Source: Raphanus sativus
Lineage: Eukaryota; Streptophyta; Magnoliopsida; Brassicales; Brassicaceae
Direction of reading: 5' to 3'
Assembly: GCF_000801105.2 (NCBI RefSeq)
Contig: NC_079512.1
Location: 2,294,263-2,358,262 of the forward strand
DNA: 64,000 nt
Made by a program: the position numbers and the translations under genes
Part shown: positions 60,943-64,000 of the stretch, in pieces
Position numbering within the stretch: position 1 is the stretch's first letter
How the letters are laid out: each line of letters opens with the position of its first letter
The notes under the pieces: generated by a model
Told to the model about the DNA's origin: nothing
What the model saw: the letters and a program-made list of their open reading frames with translations, nothing else
The model's database searches: none

Positions 60943-63722
60943 CTAAATGGGACGAACGCAGTTTGTTCGGTTGTGTCCAAATCCTCCACACCTACCACAT
61001 ATGTTCTTACTCTCCTTCTTCTTCGGTGCCTACAAAAAAAAAAAAAATAAGTGGATGAAACAACATAGTAAACAGAAACAGAGGAGTTACAGACCCTGAA
61101 CTCTCCAATGGAGGTTTTTCGTGCCTTGCGACGACGCCCGGGCTGCAACTTCGTCATGGGGGGGTATACAACCTGCTCCCTTACTTCATCTGGTAAGTCA
61201 ACATCCCTAGGGGCTTCGTCAGGATTGATCTCACCTGCATAAGTCTCCCTCCAAACAGATGTCTTATACCAATGACCGCATAGTGTCTCCGTAGACACCC
61301 CAATTCCGTTGGCTGCAAGAATAGCATGACCACACGGTATTTTGATATGGTCAAAATACTTGCAGCTACACTTTCTCTCTGCTAGCATCACCTTGTCAGA
61401 CCTCCCAAACTTGCCCAGCACCTGACAAGTCCACTCATTAACAGAATTTATGTAACTTCCATTAACAGTCGCCATGTTTTTCGTCATCTCTTTGTCAACC
61501 TCAACAGTTACACCTCCAGTGTGTTTAGCTGCCTTCTTACGACGAGCACTAAACCACCTGGTCATCATCCTCTGTATGAACTTAACCAACTCAAGAATGT
61601 TAGCTCCCCTCCCTTCCAATAGGGCATTGTTTAGCTGCTCAGCAATATTGCTGGTCATGATGTTATATCTGTCTCCGGGGAAATTGCATCTTGACCAACG
61701 AGCAGTCCCAATTTTCCCAAGATACACACCACACGCACTGTTTGTTGATCTAACCTTACCATACAGTTCCTTGTACTCACGTGGCATGTGAGCCATCGCT
61801 GTCTTAGTAACCAACTCAGCAAGGTGCTTACTTGAATACCTCGAATTCACGTTTCTAGCCAAGTGTACTATGCAAGCTCCATGCTTGGCTTGGGGATAAA
61901 TCTTACTCACAGCATTGGAAATACTCACGGCCCTGTCAGAGATTATGGCGAGAGTTGGGGAATCACTAAGAATCCTCTCCACTTTTTGCAAAAACCATGT
62001 CCACGCATCCTCATCCTCAGCATCCACAATTGCAAAAGCAAGGGGGAAAATCTGAAAATTAGCATCCTGGCCACTTGCTGTCAACAACACCCCCTTGTAC
62101 TTGCCGCTTAGATGGGTACCATCAATAACCAACACATGCCTAAGCTTTCGAAATCCACTTATGGAAGCACCAAATGCTAGGAAGAGATAAAGAAAACGTT
62201 CATCGCCATCATCGTCGACGTCTGTTTCCAAGTCAGCAACTGTACCAGGATTTGCAAGCTTTAGCATGTGAAGATACTCAGGGAGCTTGGAGTATGCATC
62301 CTCATCAGTTCCACGCACACCAATTATCGCTTTTTCTTTTGCCCTGTAGCACGTCATATAAGATGCATTCACACGGAGGTCTTCCAAAAGGAGTTTCTGT
62401 AAATCCCGAGCAACAGGAGCTTTCCCTGGGTTTCCAAACTTTGCTTTGTAAACAGCGGCAATTACTCTAGAAGTAGCTCTGCTCTTGTAACCTTGTCGAA
62501 ACTCAATAGGGCAGAGATGCTCAAGTTTAGCCTTCCTTATCTCATAGTATCCACATCCACGGATCTCGTGAGCAGTCACACGCCAATCACACCTCTTGTC
62601 AGGGCACTCAACCACAAAAGAATCAACCTTTGTCCTAGTCTGCGTGTACCTAAACTGCTTCTTTATAGCATAGATTGCCAAAGCAATCTGACAATCCTCC
62701 TTGCTTCCAAAAACTTTTCCAACAGCTATTTCACCATAATGATCTCCAACATCCATGTCTGGGATTTCTGAAACATCGTACTCTGTGTCATCAAACATGG
62801 GAGGTATGTCGAACTCGTCGTCGTCAACGTCAGCGAGTTTGCGAGCTGGTCGCTCTCCCAAGTCGTCAACACGAGGTCCGCCGCTACCACCGCCCATCCA
62901 AGGGTTATAGTCCTCGGGCTTTGGTGTGTTTCCGTAGCTATCACCACCCCTGGAACCGCCAACATCTGCATAAGTTCTCGGCCCTGATCTTCTATTCAGA
63001 CCCGATAAAATCTCTTCCTCGTTGAACACTACGTTAACAGCATTGGAACCTTTGTAGTCCCCTTCCAACAACGGCTTCCAAAACTCCTCGTCGTAGCCTC
63101 TCGGCCTCAGTTCTATCTCGTCAAGTAGGACATCTCCTTCATCGTTAACTCCAGAACTGAGGACACTGCTTTCTCCTCTAACTGTGCCCCCGCTAATCAC
63201 ATCTTTTTCGACCCTCTCAATCTCCTTTATAAATTCATCGTCTTCCACGAGGTTTATGACCTTAGTTTTTGAAGCAGCTGATGAGACGTAACCCCTTTTA
63301 GATGAACCGGACGAAAACTTAGCAACATCTGGTGACACGAAACCCAATCCTGAATCGTCCACGAAATCGCTGTCCACAACCGGGGGGTTCTCGGTAAAAT
63401 GAGCAAACAAATTCATCCCACCTTTCACTTTTAGATGCTTGCAGAAATACTTCACAATACCGTCGCTAGTTATCAACACCGGTGGGGTCTTAATCCCAGT
63501 TGCAAGCTCCAAGCTTGTTGGTGGCCAGTAGCTCAATGCAACACCAAACCGCGAATCGTCTACTCCAAACTCCCGTAGTACGTTAGCCTCAAGCTCCTTA
63601 AATCCAATACCGTCGTATACAGCCACCATACGACCCATTCGATGCTTCTCTACGACGAAATCCCAGTTACCTCCATCTCCACAAACCCAGACGCCGCTAA
63701 AAACCAAACATTGTTCGTCCAT
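60943..63722 (-). CDS. mudrA-type MULE transposase
   Basis: Exon 1 63722-61095 (876 codons) and exon 2 61029-60943 (28 codons) give 904 residues. The intron (61094-61030) must be removed: exon 2 reads APKKKESKNICGRCGGFGHN then RTNCVRPI, a CCHC zinc knuckle; reading through gives a spurious tail. Domains: N-terminal MuDR PB1-like region; acidic linker; MuDR DNA-binding/WRKY-like fold near 325-405 (CDWRVTAHE, HLC); MULE DDE core with D near 532 (VIDGTHL), D near 595 (ISDRA) and a downstream SNIAEQLNNAL; SWIM finger near 784 (CSCKYFDHIKIPCGH). No stop or frameshift, so it could encode an active transposase. Confidence 0.85.
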
Positions 63723-64000
63723 CCTCTACGTTCTTTCCTTCGAAAAAACACAGATTCGTCAAAGTTAAAGGACACAACACAAGAAAAAATGGATGACAAC
63801 GTTTATTATCATGTAAAAATCAGAAATTTTGCCCAAAAGAACACCAAATGAGTCACCTTTCTCAAACTACAGCTGCAGCTAGTTGGCCTCCTGCTTGGCG
63901 ACCACAGATAATATGCATTTATGGAAGATGACCTACTTTTTCAAAACTCATGAATAGTGTCTGTTCGATACCTCTCCATCTGACGGTCTATAATTGTCTC
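63723..64000. other. Transposase upstream region and right MULE end
   Basis: Presumed promoter of the transposase and right terminal region. Sequence from about 63870 onward may already be host DNA. No gene is seen. Confidence 0.35.

Larger units (their letters stand above)
53970..63722. mobile_element. Coding MULE with Ulp1, GRF and transposase genes
   Basis: Three convergent or co-directed genes in about 9.8 kb: DUF1985/Ulp1 protease (+), GRF-zinc-finger protein (+) and mudrA-type transposase (-). Mutator-like elements with an Ulp1-like protease gene are known from Arabidopsis (Kaonashi/KI-MULE type) and melon (CUMULE). The limits given are coding limits; termini lie outside. A weak similarity between about 53680 (gacacaatttgtcttttg) and the complement near 63855 (gactcatttggtgttctttt) may mark them, but no target duplication was found. 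Confidence 0.75.

Noticed and set aside
53640..63880. Terminal inverted repeats and target duplication for the coding MULE
   Set aside because: Only weak similarity between about 53680 and 63855 and no matching 9-11-bp flanks; the termini stay undefined.

Overview
This is plant nuclear DNA: AT-rich gaps, intron-bearing genes, a Ty1/copia LTR retrotransposon, Helitrons, MULEs and MITEs. The conserved genes are, left to right, WAT1, DREB2D, PUP15, a LON-domain protein, a GT4 glycosyltransferase remnant, BLH3 and bZIP44. From memory these are At1g75500, 75490, 75470, 75460, 75420, 75410 and 75390, so the window is collinear with the lower arm of Arabidopsis chromosome 1. Missing loci between them and the heavy transposon load suggest a Brassica-type genome (A or C subgenome) that lost genes after the Brassica triplication. 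The species call is inference.

Layout. 1-10.9 kb: 3' end of WAT1 (+), a 574-bp MULE-like element, DREB2D (-), a Helitron (4876-7216), a Harbinger-type MITE (7719-8390), an RNase H-like fragment and PUP15 (-). 11.0-15.9 kb: a young copia element with 397-bp LTRs and one in-frame stop. 17.0-21.5 kb: a 4.5-kb MULE-like element without transposase, carrying minisatellites and a nested second element with telomere-like repeats. 21.9-22.7 kb: LON gene (-). 24.2-27.9 kb: a 3.7-kb Helitron carrying gene fragments (thymidine kinase, RNase H, an unknown two-exon reading frame). Its empty site survives in the duplicated copy at about 31.25 kb. 28-33.3 kb: two intact, divergent RPT4-like AAA ATPase genes (-) flanking the GT4 pseudogene. 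38.1-39.9 kb: BLH3 (+). 40.5-41.9 kb: tandem Helitrons. 42.7-48.4 kb: a TIR-NB-LRR gene split in its first exon by a Harbinger-like element. 50.6-51.35 kb: bZIP44 (-) with its conserved sucrose-responsive uORF. 54-63.7 kb: a coding MULE with a DUF1985/Ulp1 protease gene (+), a GRF-zinc-finger gene (+) and a mudrA-type transposase (-).

The most notable features are: (1) the two divergent RPT4-like genes with altered pore-loop and DREIQR-region residues and a precise intron difference; (2) the Helitron whose exact empty site lies in the same window; (3) several very short A-tailed insertions (about 14-23 bp) flanked by 9-18-bp direct repeats, which look like extreme 5'-truncated retroposons; (4) a TNL disrupted by a transposon that supplies a new in-frame ATG; (5) the three-gene MULE, in which a run of short phase-0 exons encodes acidic linker and one exon is off by one base. 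Gene names and locus numbers come from remembered family sequences and were not searched.
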